Source: Bacillus sp. FJAT-27916
Lineage (GTDB): Bacteria; Bacillota; Bacilli; Bacillales; Pradoshiaceae
Assembly (NCBI RefSeq): GCF_001183965.1
Contig: NZ_LFZV01000001.1
Coordinates: 996,594-1,060,593, forward strand
Direction: 5' to 3'
Length of the DNA stretch: 64,000 nucleotides
Under the pieces are notes generated by a model that ran no database searches, was not told the origin of the DNA, and saw nothing but the letters and a program-made list of their open reading frames with translations. Shown piece by piece: positions 48,296 to 57,251 of the stretch (positions are counted from its first letter, which is position 1; the number at the start of each line of letters is the position of its first letter). The position numbers and the translations under genes are program-made.

Positions 48296-50992
48296 ATGGA
48301 GAAGAACCTGTATGAATATGCTTTATCCAAGGAGCAGGTGCTCAGTCGCTTTGCAGCGAATACTGAAGATGGACTGACTGACACAGATGCTGCTGAACGA
48401 ACAGCCATTTATGGACCAAATGATTTTGGGACAGAGAAGAAGGACAGCCTGCTGAAGATGATTTGGACTCAAGTGAACAATACGCTGAATTACATCCTTA
48501 TGGCAGCAGGTGTTGTATCATTCATTGTCGGGGAGCCGAGTGATGCGCTCATTATATTGTTTGTCATTATTGTGAATACGTTTATTGGCGTCATTCAGGA
48601 GAAAAAAGCCGAAGGTGCATTAGAGGAATTAAAACGGCTCGCTTCACCGAAAGCACTTGTTAGACGAAGCGGTCATGTAAAAGAAGTGGATGCGGCACAG
48701 CTCGTTCCGGGAGATTTAGTCTTGCTGGAAGCAGGCAGAACCGTGCCGGCAGATATCAGAATATTCCAATCACATTCCCTTGAGATTGAGGAATCTGCTC
48801 TAACAGGGGAAAGCTTGCCGGTTCTGAAAGATGAGAAATGGAAGATGGATTCACCAGATCTCGCTCTCGGTGATTATCAAAATATGGCCTTCATGTCGAC
48901 CCAAATTACGAATGGCCGCGGAGTTGGAATCGTGGTTGCAACAGGTCTCCAAACAGAGGTCGGGAAGATTGCCGCTATGCTTCATGAGGAAGATACCAAT
49001 AAAACCCCTCTGCAAATCAACATGGATAAGCTCGGAAAGAAATTGAGTCTTTATGCCATTCTCTTATGTCTTGGCCTTTTTGTCATTGGGTTATTTCAAG
49101 GCAGGGACCCTGGCGAGATGTTCTTGATTGCCACAAGCCTCGCTGTTTCTGCCATGCCGGAAAGTATGCCAACGATGGTCATTATTGTTCTTGCTCTTGG
49201 GGTCAGAAGACTAATCAAGCAAAAGGCCATCGTACGTAAAATGCCGGCAGTTGAGACACTTGGTTCTGTGAGTATGATTTGTTCAGATAAGACCGGCACA
49301 TTAACGATGAACAAGATGCAGGTCGTTGAACGCTTCGTTAATCTTCAGGCTAGAACCGTTGAAGATCCTTATGAGGAGGATGATAAAGAGCTTGTGAGAA
49401 TGCTCGCGCTCTGTTCAGACGCCACCTTTTATCCGGAGGAAACCGGCGATCCGACTGAGATAGCCTTTGTCAAGGCAGCTCATGAGAATGGAGAGGAAAA
49501 GCAGGAGCTTGAAGAACAATATCCAAGGGTTGCTGAAATTCCCTTCGATTCAGACCGGAAGCGGATGACAACCATTCATCATTATGAAGGCGGTTATTTG
49601 GCGATTACGAAAGGTGCGGTTGATGTCTTACTGCCCCGGGTTACGAAAATTCAGCTGGGCAATAATGTGAAGGAACTAACAAAAGAAGATTTGGCTATCA
49701 TTGATCAGGCTGTTCTCGGTATGTCACAAAAGGCGCTGCGCGTCATGGCCGTAACCATTAAGCCCATTAGTGAACCGGATATACATAACATAAATGATGA
49801 TGAAATTGAAAATGAGATGATTCTTCTAGGATTTGTGGGTCTTATGGATCCTCCGCGGCCCGAGGTGAAGGAGCAAATTGCAAGAGCCCATCGGTCGGGA
49901 ATAGAAGTCACGATGATTACAGGCGATCACCCTCAGACAGCGGTCGCGATAGCTCGTATGCTTGGTATTGTTGCACCGGATAATAATCAGGTTATCACGG
50001 GTGCACAATTGAATAGAATGTCGAGTGAGGAATTGAAGGAAGCGGCAAAGGAGACACGTGTATTCGCTCGTGTCTCACCTGAGCATAAGGTCCAGATTGT
50101 CCGTGCCTTCAAGGAAAATGGTCATATTGTTTCTATGACCGGAGATGGTGTGAATGATGCACCTTCCTTAAGAGAGGCGGATATTGGAGTTGCAATGGGG
50201 GACGGTGGCACCGATGTAGCAAAGGGTGCTTCTGATATGGTGCTAATGGATGATAATTTCACGACCATAATCAAGGCGGTTGAAGAAGGCAGGAATATCT
50301 TTGCCAATATCCGTAAATCAATTCTCTTCCTTGTCACCAGTAATTTCGGGGAAGTGCTTGTTCTGTTATTTGCCATTCTCTTAGGTTGGCCGACCCCGCT
50401 TTTGACGATTCATATTCTTTGGCTGAACCTTGTGGGAGATTCCATTCCATCCTTTGCCCTCGGTGTAGACACAAACAGGCATGTGATGGATGAAAAGCCA
50501 AGACCGAAAAAGGAAGGGATATTTACGAGAAACGCCGTCTACTTCATGATTATGAACGGTCTCTTAATTGGATTCTCTGCTTTATTGGCCTTCTTGGTCG
50601 GTGTTCAGTGGGCAGGTGGATTCGATTCCATCTTTGATGTCCACTTCAAGGAGTTGACAGATTATCAATTACGTTATGCTCAGACGATTGCCTTTATGGC
50701 CTTAACCTTTATCAGCTATATCCAGGTCTTTAATGTCCGGCATTTGCGCGATCCAATCTGGAAGACAGAATTATTCCATAATCGCTATTTGAATGCGTCT
50801 GTCATCGGTGTGGTCATCCTGCAGATTGCTATCGTCTATATTGAGCCAGTTGCCAATTTACTTAAATTAGAAACGATTGGCTTTAAAGAATGGCTGCTTG
50901 TTTTCGGCTGTGCCTTGGTGACGATTCTCATTAATGAAATCGTAAAGGCTATCCTGCGCCATGTAGAAAAGGATAAGACCCAAGCGCGGTGA
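48296..50992 (+). CDS. P2-type cation-transporting ATPase
   Basis: 898 residues from the ATG at 48296 (MEKNLYEYALSKEQVL); one at 48281 is less likely. Full P-type layout: actuator with TGES (ALTGESLPV), phosphorylated Asp331 in CSDKTGTLTMNKM, nucleotide domain and hinge MTGDGVNDAP. Ion-site residues typical of Ca2+ pumps are kept: TM4 Glu289, TM5 SNFGEV, TM6 WLNLVGDSIPS. However, TM4 reads MPESMPT instead of the usual PEGLP. Ca2+ is the likely ion and Mn2+ possible; specificity is not provable here. It is inserted between mnmA and yrrB. Confidence 0.88.
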   Translation: MEKNLYEYALSKEQVLSRFAANTEDGLTDTDAAERTAIYGPNDFGTEKKDSLLKMIWTQVNNTLNYILMAAGVVSFIVGEPSDALIILFVIIVNTFIGVIQEKKAEGALEELKRLASPKALVRRSGHVKEVDAAQLVPGDLVLLEAGRTVPADIRIFQSHSLEIEESALTGESLPVLKDEKWKMDSPDLALGDYQNMAFMSTQITNGRGVGIVVATGLQTEVGKIAAMLHEEDTNKTPLQINMDKLGKKLSLYAILLCLGLFVIGLFQGRDPGEMFLIATSLAVSAMPESMPTMVIIVLALGVRRLIKQKAIVRKMPAVETLGSVSMICSDKTGTLTMNKMQVVERFVNLQARTVEDPYEEDDKELVRMLALCSDATFYPEETGDPTEIAFVKAAHENGEEKQELEEQYPRVAEIPFDSDRKRMTTIHHYEGGYLAITKGAVDVLLPRVTKIQLGNNVKELTKEDLAIIDQAVLGMSQKALRVMAVTIKPISEPDIHNINDDEIENEMILLGFVGLMDPPRPEVKEQIARAHRSGIEVTMITGDHPQTAVAIARMLGIVAPDNNQVITGAQLNRMSSEELKEAAKETRVFARVSPEHKVQIVRAFKENGHIVSMTGDGVNDAPSLREADIGVAMGDGGTDVAKGASDMVLMDDNFTTIIKAVEEGRNIFANIRKSILFLVTSNFGEVLVLLFAILLGWPTPLLTIHILWLNLVGDSIPSFALGVDTNRHVMDEKPRPKKEGIFTRNAVYFMIMNGLLIGFSALLAFLVGVQWAGGFDSIFDVHFKELTDYQLRYAQTIAFMALTFISYIQVFNVRHLRDPIWKTELFHNRYLNASVIGVVILQIAIVYIEPVANLLKLETIGFKEWLLVFGCALVTILINEIVKAILRHVEKDKTQAR

Positions 50993-51006
50993 AATAAACG
51001 AAAAGA

Positions 51007-51050
51007 AAAACACGAGGAATTGGACAGCATGCCAAGACCTCGTGTTTTTT
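51007..51050 (+). terminator. Intrinsic terminator after P-type ATPase
   Basis: An 11-bp stem (AAACACGAGGA-like arm starting 51008 with CCTCGTGTTT) and TTTTTT; the loop is about 20 nt. Confidence 0.82.
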
Positions 51051-51052
51051 AG

Positions 51053-51363
51053 GCTCTGTTAAACGAAAGGGTTAGTTTTCATGGTATGTGGCGCTGAAAC
51101 CAAAGAGACGGTTGGACAGCTTCCTTGAATAATGTTTGGTATCTGCGGGATTTATATATCTTTCTATGGGCTATTTGATGACAGCAGAGGGGGGAATTAT
51201 AAGGGTAACGGAAATCCGGGTATGAAGTGATATGGATAAGAATGGAAAGAGGGGCGGCAGGTTTCCAACAACTAAAAAACCGAATATTTTGAGTTACGCT
51301 ATTAAAATAGTTCGGTTTTTAGTTTAGTTCCGTTATAGATATATAGTGTTATTAGAATATCGG
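51053..51363. other. Intergenic stretch with a hairpin, no gene seen
   Basis: Non-coding between the ATPase terminator and repeat copy 2. The only structured part is an AT-rich hairpin at 51274-51321 (AAAAAACCGAA with TTCGGTTTTT, plus ATTTT/AAAAT), palindromic and T-tailed on both strands, so it could terminate either strand. AGAGGGGCGGCAGG at 51249 faintly resembles a decayed repeat arm. No ORF with a credible ribosome site was found. Confidence 0.5.
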
Positions 51364-51364
51364 T

Positions 51365-51577
51365 GATTAACGTTTCAGACGGTTGACTCCTTGTTTAGAT
51401 TAGCGGACAGGGGAGAACCCGCAGATGCGAACAAGCACTCGAGGAGGCTCCCCGACCGCCCTAGGTGCGCAACCACCTGCAACGTAAATCAACGCTTTAG
51501 ATCAACTAAGCCTTTCGTTTAATGAAATTTTATACAATATTTTTTGGGCACTGCAAATCTAGTTATGTCCCAACCTT
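51365..51577 (-). repeat. Non-coding GGGACATAA-type repeat element, copy 2
   Basis: On the minus strand an AAGGTTGGGACATAA arm (51563-51577) begins 11 bases after the stop of the GDSL gene, just as copy 1 does after bofC. A GC-rich core on the plus strand (51383-51490) contains GACTCC, GGACAGGGGAGAACCCGCAG, CTCGAGGAGGCTCC, CCGACCGCCC and CAACGTAAATCAACG, the same family as the copy 1 core but a different subtype. The core and the arm have opposite relative orientation to copy 1. No clear second arm remains. Confidence 0.65.
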
Positions 51578-51588
51578 AACTTTTGCTA

Positions 51589-52311
51589 TTATTGCATTTC
51601 TTCCTCCATATAATTGCCGATGCGGTCAGCAATCAATTTATAGCCTTTATGGTTTAGATGAAGGGCATCACTAAAATAGTCTTCTTTATTTTTATCCGTA
51701 AATAAATCATTTGTCGGAATGAAGTATGTATCTTCATGATGCTCGGTGATTTCTTGGATGGAATCATCCCAATCACTCACAATCTCATTGAGCCTTTCGC
51801 TCTGCTGGAATGGATTATAAAGACCGACAACAATAATGGGGACGGAAGAATTGAATCCACGGATCGCAGGCAAAATTTCCTCCATATTTTTCGTATACTG
51901 TTCTTTCTTTTGGGCGATTGCCTTTTTGGAGATGGTCTGGAAGTTGCCGCCTGTGGCGACGCGTAAATCATTTGTTCCTATGTATACAATGACCCAATCC
52001 GCCTCGTTAAAGGTTTCATTGACCTTCATGGAATCCAATTGTTTAAGTAAGTCGCTTGATTCCTGACCGGGTATCCCAAAATTACGAATAGTGAACGAAT
52101 AGTCGCTTTGCTGATTGAGCTTTTTCTGCAGCTGGCCGATATAGCCTTGCTCCGTTTTGTCTCCAATCCCATAGGTTAAGGAGTCCCCAAGTGCGATGAT
52201 AGACTTCTCGTTAGCAGGCTTTAAGTCTGCATCAAATTGATAGGCATACAAGCCGTATCCAATGCCGGCGATGGCGAATACGGTTAGGATAATGATGATT
52301 AGTTTCCTCAT
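51589..52311 (-). CDS. SGNH/GDSL hydrolase
   Basis: 240 residues with an N-terminal membrane anchor or signal segment (LIIIILTVFAIAGIGYGLYAY). SGNH blocks: IIALGDSLTYG (Ser44), GIPGQESSDLL (Gly), VYIGTNDLR (Asn114) and SDALHLNHKGY (Asp/His). This is a lipase/esterase of the YpmR-like group; the substrate is unknown. It probably acts outside the membrane. It belongs to the block inserted between mnmA and yrrB and is divergent from yrrB. Confidence 0.85.
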   Translation of the reverse strand: MRKLIIIILTVFAIAGIGYGLYAYQFDADLKPANEKSIIALGDSLTYGIGDKTEQGYIGQLQKKLNQQSDYSFTIRNFGIPGQESSDLLKQLDSMKVNETFNEADWVIVYIGTNDLRVATGGNFQTISKKAIAQKKEQYTKNMEEILPAIRGFNSSVPIIVVGLYNPFQQSERLNEIVSDWDDSIQEITEHHEDTYFIPTNDLFTDKNKEDYFSDALHLNHKGYKLIADRIGNYMEEEMQ

Positions 52312-52421
52312 TGTGTAGTCCTCCTATGTTGAAAGTTACACTGAATTTATACCCTTATTCGATGAAAAGAGAACATGGAGAACACTTGTTGATGGATTGA
52401 GGGAAAGAGTTAGGCCCTTTA

Positions 52422-52430
52422 TGGTATACT
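52422..52430 (+). promoter_or_regulatory. Extended -10 of yrrB
   Basis: TGG-TATACT (52422-52430), identical to the cymR element, 45 bases before the yrrB start. No good -35 at 17 bases. Confidence 0.5.
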
Positions 52431-52474
52431 ATTGGCATTCATTATCGTAAGAATAGTAGGAGTGAACAACAGCA

Positions 52475-53131
52475 ATGGATAAAAATCAATTAGCAATTCA
52501 ATATATGGAACAAGGTAAAATGGAGGAAGCAGCCAAAATCTTTGGTGAAATGATAGAAGAAAATCCAAAAGATCCCATCGGCTATATCAATTTTGGAAAT
52601 GTACTAGCATCCATGAATGATACAGAAAGAGCCATCAAGTTTTTCGAAAGAGCCATCGAGCTTGATCCGCAGGCAGCAACAGCGTATTACGGTCTAGGCG
52701 GCATTTATTATGATCAGGATGATTTGCTGAAGGCAAAGGATTGCTATGAGCAAGCCATCAAGAAAGGTCTGGAGTCAGCAGATACGATGTTCATGCTGGG
52801 GCTTTGTCTCTTGCATCTTGAGCAGCCTCGATTGGCGCTGCCATACTTCCAGCGCAGCATTGAGCTGAATGAAACAGATGCGGAAGCAAAATTCCATTAC
52901 GGATTGGCGCTTGCGGGGGCAGAAATGTATGATATGGCGATTGAGGCATGGAAAAAGACGCTCGAAGTGGATGAGAATCATGCTGATGCCTATTTTAATC
53001 TCGGTGTCGCTTATGGCGGGGTTAAGGGAGATGTGAATAAGGCAATTGAATTATTCGAAAAGGCGCTTGAGATCCAGCCGGACCATATGCTTGCGGCAAA
53101 TGGATTGAAGCAAATGAAAGAATTAAGCTGA
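52475..53131 (+). CDS. yrrB: TPR-repeat protein YrrB
   Basis: 218 residues made of about six tetratricopeptide repeats (for example GYINFGNVLASMNDTERAIK and AYYGLGGIYYDQDDLLKAKD). YrrB is a protein-interaction scaffold; B. subtilis YrrB has a solved TPR structure, and a link to tRNA thiolation (mnmA neighbourhood) was proposed. In B. subtilis it directly follows trmU (mnmA); here 4.2 kb separate them. 7 bases from recD2. Confidence 0.9.
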   Translation: MDKNQLAIQYMEQGKMEEAAKIFGEMIEENPKDPIGYINFGNVLASMNDTERAIKFFERAIELDPQAATAYYGLGGIYYDQDDLLKAKDCYEQAIKKGLESADTMFMLGLCLLHLEQPRLALPYFQRSIELNETDAEAKFHYGLALAGAEMYDMAIEAWKKTLEVDENHADAYFNLGVAYGGVKGDVNKAIELFEKALEIQPDHMLAANGLKQMKELS

Positions 53132-53138
53132 ATGGGAG

Positions 53139-55595
53139 ATGATGAAAGTGGAACAGGAGTCCTTTGTCTTTACGGACAATGACAAGCCTTTTATTAAAGG
53201 AACACACTTAGTCACCATCTTTCATAATGAACAAAATTTATACTCAGTAGCCCGCATAAGGGTAAAGGATACGAATATTCCATATGAAGAGAAAGAGGCT
53301 GTCATTACAGGCTATTTTCCCGCCCTTCATGAGGAAGAAATCTATACGTTTTACGGAAAGATGAAGGAGCATCCTAGATTCGGCCTTCAGTTCAACGTGG
53401 ACAGCTTTAAGCGGGAGCTTCCTGAATCAAAGGATGGCATCATTGCTTATTTATCTGGTTCCATGTTTAAGGGAATTGGAAAGAAAACAGCTGAGCTGAT
53501 TGTCGATAAGCTAGGGGAGAAGGCCATTTCCAAAATCTTGGCCAATCCGTCAGTCTTGGACCAGATTCCAAAGCTAAGCGGGGAGAAGGCGAAGGAATTA
53601 TACGATACGCTCGCAGCGAATCAAGGACTAGAGGAAATTATGATTTCCTTATCCGGCTTAGGCTTCGGTCCGCAGCTGTCCATGAAGATCTACCAGGTAT
53701 ACAAGCAGGATACGATTTCTATTATCGAATCCAATCCATATCAATTGGTCGAAACAATTGAAGGCATTGGCTTTGCGAAGGCGGATGAGATTGGGCAGAC
53801 GCTCGGGCTTGGAGGAAGCCATCCATCTCGGATCAAGGCGGCGATTCTCTATATTTTGGACCGATTCTGCATGCAGGACGGCCACACATATCTTGAGGCA
53901 GAACCTTTGCTGGTCGGAGTGAAAGATCTCCTGGAGAAGAATCAGAAGGTCGAGATTACCTATGAGATGATTACGGATCAGATAGTCCAGCTTTCTGAAG
54001 AGGGCAAGTTGATTGGGGAAGAGCAGCGTTTCTATATTCCTTCCCTGTATTTCTCGGAAAAAGGCATCGTCACGAACCTAAAGCGAATCATGTCCCAGGA
54101 AGGCTATGAGGAGCAATTCCCTGAGTCGGAATTCCTGCTCGAGCTTGGCAAGCTTGAGGAACGGATTGGAATGGAGTATGCAGAGGAGCAAAAGGATGCT
54201 ATCTTTAAGGCGCTCCACTCCCCAATGCTGATTTTGACCGGCGGACCTGGCACAGGGAAAACGACCGTCATTAAAGGAATTGTTGAGCTCTATGCCGAAC
54301 TGCATGGTGTATCGCTCAATCCAAAAGATTATGACAAGGAGCATCCGTATCCTTTCGTGCTTGCTGCCCCAACCGGACGCGCCGCCAAGCGCATGAAGGA
54401 ATCAACGGGGCTCCCTGCTGTCACGATTCATCGCCTTCTTGGTTGGAATGGGTCAGATGTGCAGCGGAGCGAGGATAATCCGATTCAGGGCAGGCTCTTA
54501 ATTGTAGATGAGATGTCGATGGTCGATATATGGCTCGCCAATCACTTGTTTAAGTGCATTCCTGATGATATGCAAGTGATTCTCGTCGGGGATGAGGATC
54601 AATTGCCTTCTGTCGGTCCAGGACAGGTGCTGAAGGATTTGCTGGACTCGGCTGTTATCCCGGTGACCCGGCTTGAATCCATTTTCCGCCAAGAAGATGG
54701 TTCATCGATTATTCAGCTTGCCCATTCAATTAAGAAGGGACAGCTTCCAGCAGATATCCGTAAGCCTCAAAAGGATCGGTCCTTCTTTGCCTGCCAAACA
54801 AATCAGGTAGCTGACGTTATCAGGCAGGTGGTCATGAATGCCCGGAAGAAAGGCTTTGCCTCCAAAGATATTCAGGTGCTTGCCCCGATGTACCGAGGAA
54901 GTGCAGGCATTGATGCGCTGAATGTCTTGCTGCAAGAAATTCTGAATGATAACCATGGAAAGAAAAAGCGGGAGCTAGCCTTCGGGGATAGTATTTACCG
55001 GGTTGGCGATAAAGTGCTTCAACTTGTCAACCAGCCGGAAAACGGTATCTTTAACGGAGATATGGGGGAGATCATCGCTATTATTTATGCAAAGGAAAAT
55101 GAAGATAAGGTTGACCAAATCCATGTTTCCTTTGACGGAATTGAAGCGAAGTATACGCGGCAGGAATTAAATCAAATTACCCATGCTTATTGCTGCTCCA
55201 TCCATAAATCACAAGGGAGCGAGTTCCCGATTGTTATCCTTCCTGTCGTCAAGAGCTATCATCGCATGCTGAGAAGAAATTTAATTTATACGGCTATCAC
55301 ACGTAGCAAGCAATTCCTCATCCTGTGCGGAGAGGAAGAAGCCTTACGTTATGGCGTCTCAAAAAGCGGGGAGGAAGAGCGAAAGACAACTTTGCTTGAG
55401 AAACTTAAAGAGGGGTTTGCAGCAGTAAATCCTTCTGACAGCCATTCCAATAACCAACAGCTGGCCGACCAAGGCGACATGCCGCTTAATGCGGAAGTGA
55501 TGGCAGAAATGACGTATGAGGAGCGTCTTTTTGCGACAGATCCGATGATTGGAATGGAAAACGTTACACCTTATGATTTCATGACTTCTGGCTAA
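53139..55595 (+). CDS. recD2: ATP-dependent DNA helicase RecD2
   Basis: 818 residues. An N-terminal OB-like and helix-hairpin-helix region (FKGIGKKTAELIVDKLG), then SF1 helicase motifs: Walker A GGPGTGKTT (368-376), PTGRAAKRM, LIVDEMSMVD, VGDEDQLPSVGPG, motif IV-VI HAYCCSIHKSQGSEFP and YTAITRSK. RecD2 is the RecBC-independent 5'-3' helicase acting at forks and in mismatch repair. ATGs at 53139 and 53142 and a GTG at 53148 compete; the GTG has the best spacing (9) from GGGAG, so the N-terminus may be three residues shorter. Confidence 0.95.
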   Translation: MMKVEQESFVFTDNDKPFIKGTHLVTIFHNEQNLYSVARIRVKDTNIPYEEKEAVITGYFPALHEEEIYTFYGKMKEHPRFGLQFNVDSFKRELPESKDGIIAYLSGSMFKGIGKKTAELIVDKLGEKAISKILANPSVLDQIPKLSGEKAKELYDTLAANQGLEEIMISLSGLGFGPQLSMKIYQVYKQDTISIIESNPYQLVETIEGIGFAKADEIGQTLGLGGSHPSRIKAAILYILDRFCMQDGHTYLEAEPLLVGVKDLLEKNQKVEITYEMITDQIVQLSEEGKLIGEEQRFYIPSLYFSEKGIVTNLKRIMSQEGYEEQFPESEFLLELGKLEERIGMEYAEEQKDAIFKALHSPMLILTGGPGTGKTTVIKGIVELYAELHGVSLNPKDYDKEHPYPFVLAAPTGRAAKRMKESTGLPAVTIHRLLGWNGSDVQRSEDNPIQGRLLIVDEMSMVDIWLANHLFKCIPDDMQVILVGDEDQLPSVGPGQVLKDLLDSAVIPVTRLESIFRQEDGSSIIQLAHSIKKGQLPADIRKPQKDRSFFACQTNQVADVIRQVVMNARKKGFASKDIQVLAPMYRGSAGIDALNVLLQEILNDNHGKKKRELAFGDSIYRVGDKVLQLVNQPENGIFNGDMGEIIAIIYAKENEDKVDQIHVSFDGIEAKYTRQELNQITHAYCCSIHKSQGSEFPIVILPVVKSYHRMLRRNLIYTAITRSKQFLILCGEEEALRYGVSKSGEEERKTTLLEKLKEGFAAVNPSDSHSNNQQLADQGDMPLNAEVMAEMTYEERLFATDPMIGMENVTPYDFMTSG

Positions 55596-55690
55596 ACTAG
55601 CAATTGCCGGACATTTTCTTGAATGTTTTTTCCAATAAAAGGGCATGCTGACACCTAAGGACTGATTGAAAGAACGAGGTGAAGGTAATG

Positions 55691-55879
55691 ATGAAATGCC
55701 CAAATTGCGCGAGCAAGGATATTGGAAAGATCGGGGTCAATCAATTCTATTGCTGGAATTGCTTTGTGGAGCTTTCCATCGGCAAGGGAGTCATGCATGT
55801 CCATCAAGTAGAAGAGGATGGATTGCTGAGCTCCTTAGATGACCTTTTCAGTGAAGATGACCGGCAAATAAGCCTATAA
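55691..55879 (+). CDS. Small zinc-ribbon protein
   Basis: 62 residues. It begins MKCPNCASKDIGK and continues YCWNCFVEL, two CxxC knuckles of a rubredoxin-like zinc ribbon, then an acidic tail (EEDGLLSSLDDLFSEDDRQ). GAGGTGA lies 8 bases before the ATG at 55691 (another ATG at 55688). Small genes are found between recD2 and alaS in B. subtilis (yrzQ/yrzR region); I cannot confirm orthology. Function unknown. Confidence 0.7.
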   Translation: MKCPNCASKDIGKIGVNQFYCWNCFVELSIGKGVMHVHQVEEDGLLSSLDDLFSEDDRQISL

Positions 55880-55911
55880 TTTTTGGCGGACGAACCCGAG
55901 GTGATTGACGT

Positions 55912-56037
55912 ATGAACCGTATGGTATCCTCAATGATTAGCTTTGGAGCGGGCATGGCCTTTGGCAATATGTCCAACGGCATGTACAGAAAACGCAAAAG
56001 GCAAATGAAACGATTCGTCAAACGACATATTTTATAA
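55912..56037 (+). CDS. Small DUF3918-like basic protein
   Basis: 41 residues: MNRMVSSMISFGAGMAFGNM followed by a strongly basic tail (RKRKRQMKRFVKRHIL). The N-terminal glycine-rich hydrophobic half plus basic C-terminus is like the DUF3918/YrzQ group. GAGGTGATT is well spaced before the ATG. It follows the zinc-ribbon gene by 32 bases and shares its terminator. Confidence 0.65.
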   Translation: MNRMVSSMISFGAGMAFGNMSNGMYRKRKRQMKRFVKRHIL

Positions 56038-56043
56038 AGGCTT

Positions 56044-56084
56044 AGACTGCGGCATCATTCCTTAGGGAGCCGCAGTCTTTTTTT
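56044..56084 (+). terminator. Intrinsic terminator after the small genes
   Basis: A perfect 10-bp stem (AGACTGCGGC / GCCGCAGTCT) and TTTTTTT. Confidence 0.93.
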
Positions 56085-56142
56085 AAGTCTCTTTTTACAT
56101 ATTTTCTAGCTCGTTTAGAAGAATAGTAAAGAGGTGGGAACG

Positions 56143-57201
56143 ATGAACATACAAGTGAAATGGTTTTACAGGCTAGGCTTCTTTCTGCTTTTATTTATTG
56201 TGCTGTTTGTCTTTTATTTGCTCAGGCCTATGTGGATGCCTGTTCTGCAAATTGCCATGACGGCAATCTCTCCCTTTTTATTCGGAGCGTTCATCAGTTA
56301 TCTGCTTCACCCGCTTGTTGGCTATTTGCAAATTCGTGGAATGAACCGCGGTTTAGCAATCACGCTGCTTTATCTAGTTGTGTTTGGTTTGGCGGGTTAT
56401 GGCATATATAAGGGAATCCCCATTTTTGTCGATCAATTGAACGATATCGCCGTTCGGGCCCCTGAGATGGCAGAATTATATCGAATGTATATTATGAAAT
56501 TTCATACCCATACGACAGGCTGGCCATTTGGGCTGCATGACCGTCTTGAGTCAATCATCAATACGATGGAACTGAGACTTGGTGAATCAGTCAATGTGCT
56601 GGTTGAGGCTCTAAGCGGCTTGTCGGATGTATTGATCTTGATTGTCTTGATTCCAGTCATCTCCTTCTATTTATTAAAGGACAGCGAGCGGCTGCTTGAA
56701 AAAGGACTCCTGCTCATCCCTGAAAGAAAGCGGGAACAAACGAGGCGTTTCCTTACCGATGTCGACAGCTCTCTTGGTGGCTATATACGTGGACAGCTGC
56801 TTGTCTGTTTGATTATCGGGGCGAGTGCGGCGATCCTGTTTTACTTGTTTGGGATGAATTATCCGCTCTTGCTCAGCTTCATTATTGGTGTGACGAATGT
56901 GATTCCCTACTTTGGCCCTTTTATAGGAGCAGTGCCGGCCATTCTGGTTGCCTTAACGATTTCAGGCAGCATGGCAATTAAAGTTGCCTGCATCATTATT
57001 GTCCTTCAGTTTCTCGAGGGCAATGTCATATCGCCTATCGTCATGGGCAAGACATTGAAGCTGCATCCGCTTGTTATTATCTTTGCCCTGCTTGTCGGAG
57101 GGAAGGCGGCTGGAGTGGCTGGCTTGATTTTAGCCGTGCCAATCTTAGCTCTGGTTAAGGTCATGCTGGCCCATAGAAAATTATTAACGAATAAGGGATA
57201 A
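56143..57201 (+). CDS. yrrI: AI-2E family transporter YrrI
   Basis: ATG at 56143, 6 bases after GAGGTG, gives 352 residues with eight or so membrane helices. Family motifs: IPVISFYLLKDSERLL, GGYIRGQLLVCLIIGA, NVIPYFGPFIGAVPAIL and EGNVISPIVMGKTLKLHPLVII. The family (PF01594) includes exporters such as TqsA; the Bacillus substrate is unknown. Position before alaS is as in B. subtilis. The glnQ-type genes found there in B. subtilis are absent. Confidence 0.9.
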   Translation: MNIQVKWFYRLGFFLLLFIVLFVFYLLRPMWMPVLQIAMTAISPFLFGAFISYLLHPLVGYLQIRGMNRGLAITLLYLVVFGLAGYGIYKGIPIFVDQLNDIAVRAPEMAELYRMYIMKFHTHTTGWPFGLHDRLESIINTMELRLGESVNVLVEALSGLSDVLILIVLIPVISFYLLKDSERLLEKGLLLIPERKREQTRRFLTDVDSSLGGYIRGQLLVCLIIGASAAILFYLFGMNYPLLLSFIIGVTNVIPYFGPFIGAVPAILVALTISGSMAIKVACIIIVLQFLEGNVISPIVMGKTLKLHPLVIIFALLVGGKAAGVAGLILAVPILALVKVMLAHRKLLTNKG

Positions 57202-57216
57202 ACTGCCCTCATTCGA

Positions 57217-57245
57217 TTGACAAAGAAAAAAGGAATGACTATAAT
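57217..57245 (+). promoter_or_regulatory. Consensus sigma-A promoter of alaS
   Basis: TTGACA (57217-57222), exactly 17 bases, TATAAT (57240-57245): a full consensus match. Confidence 0.92.
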
Positions 57246-57251
57246 CCAAAA

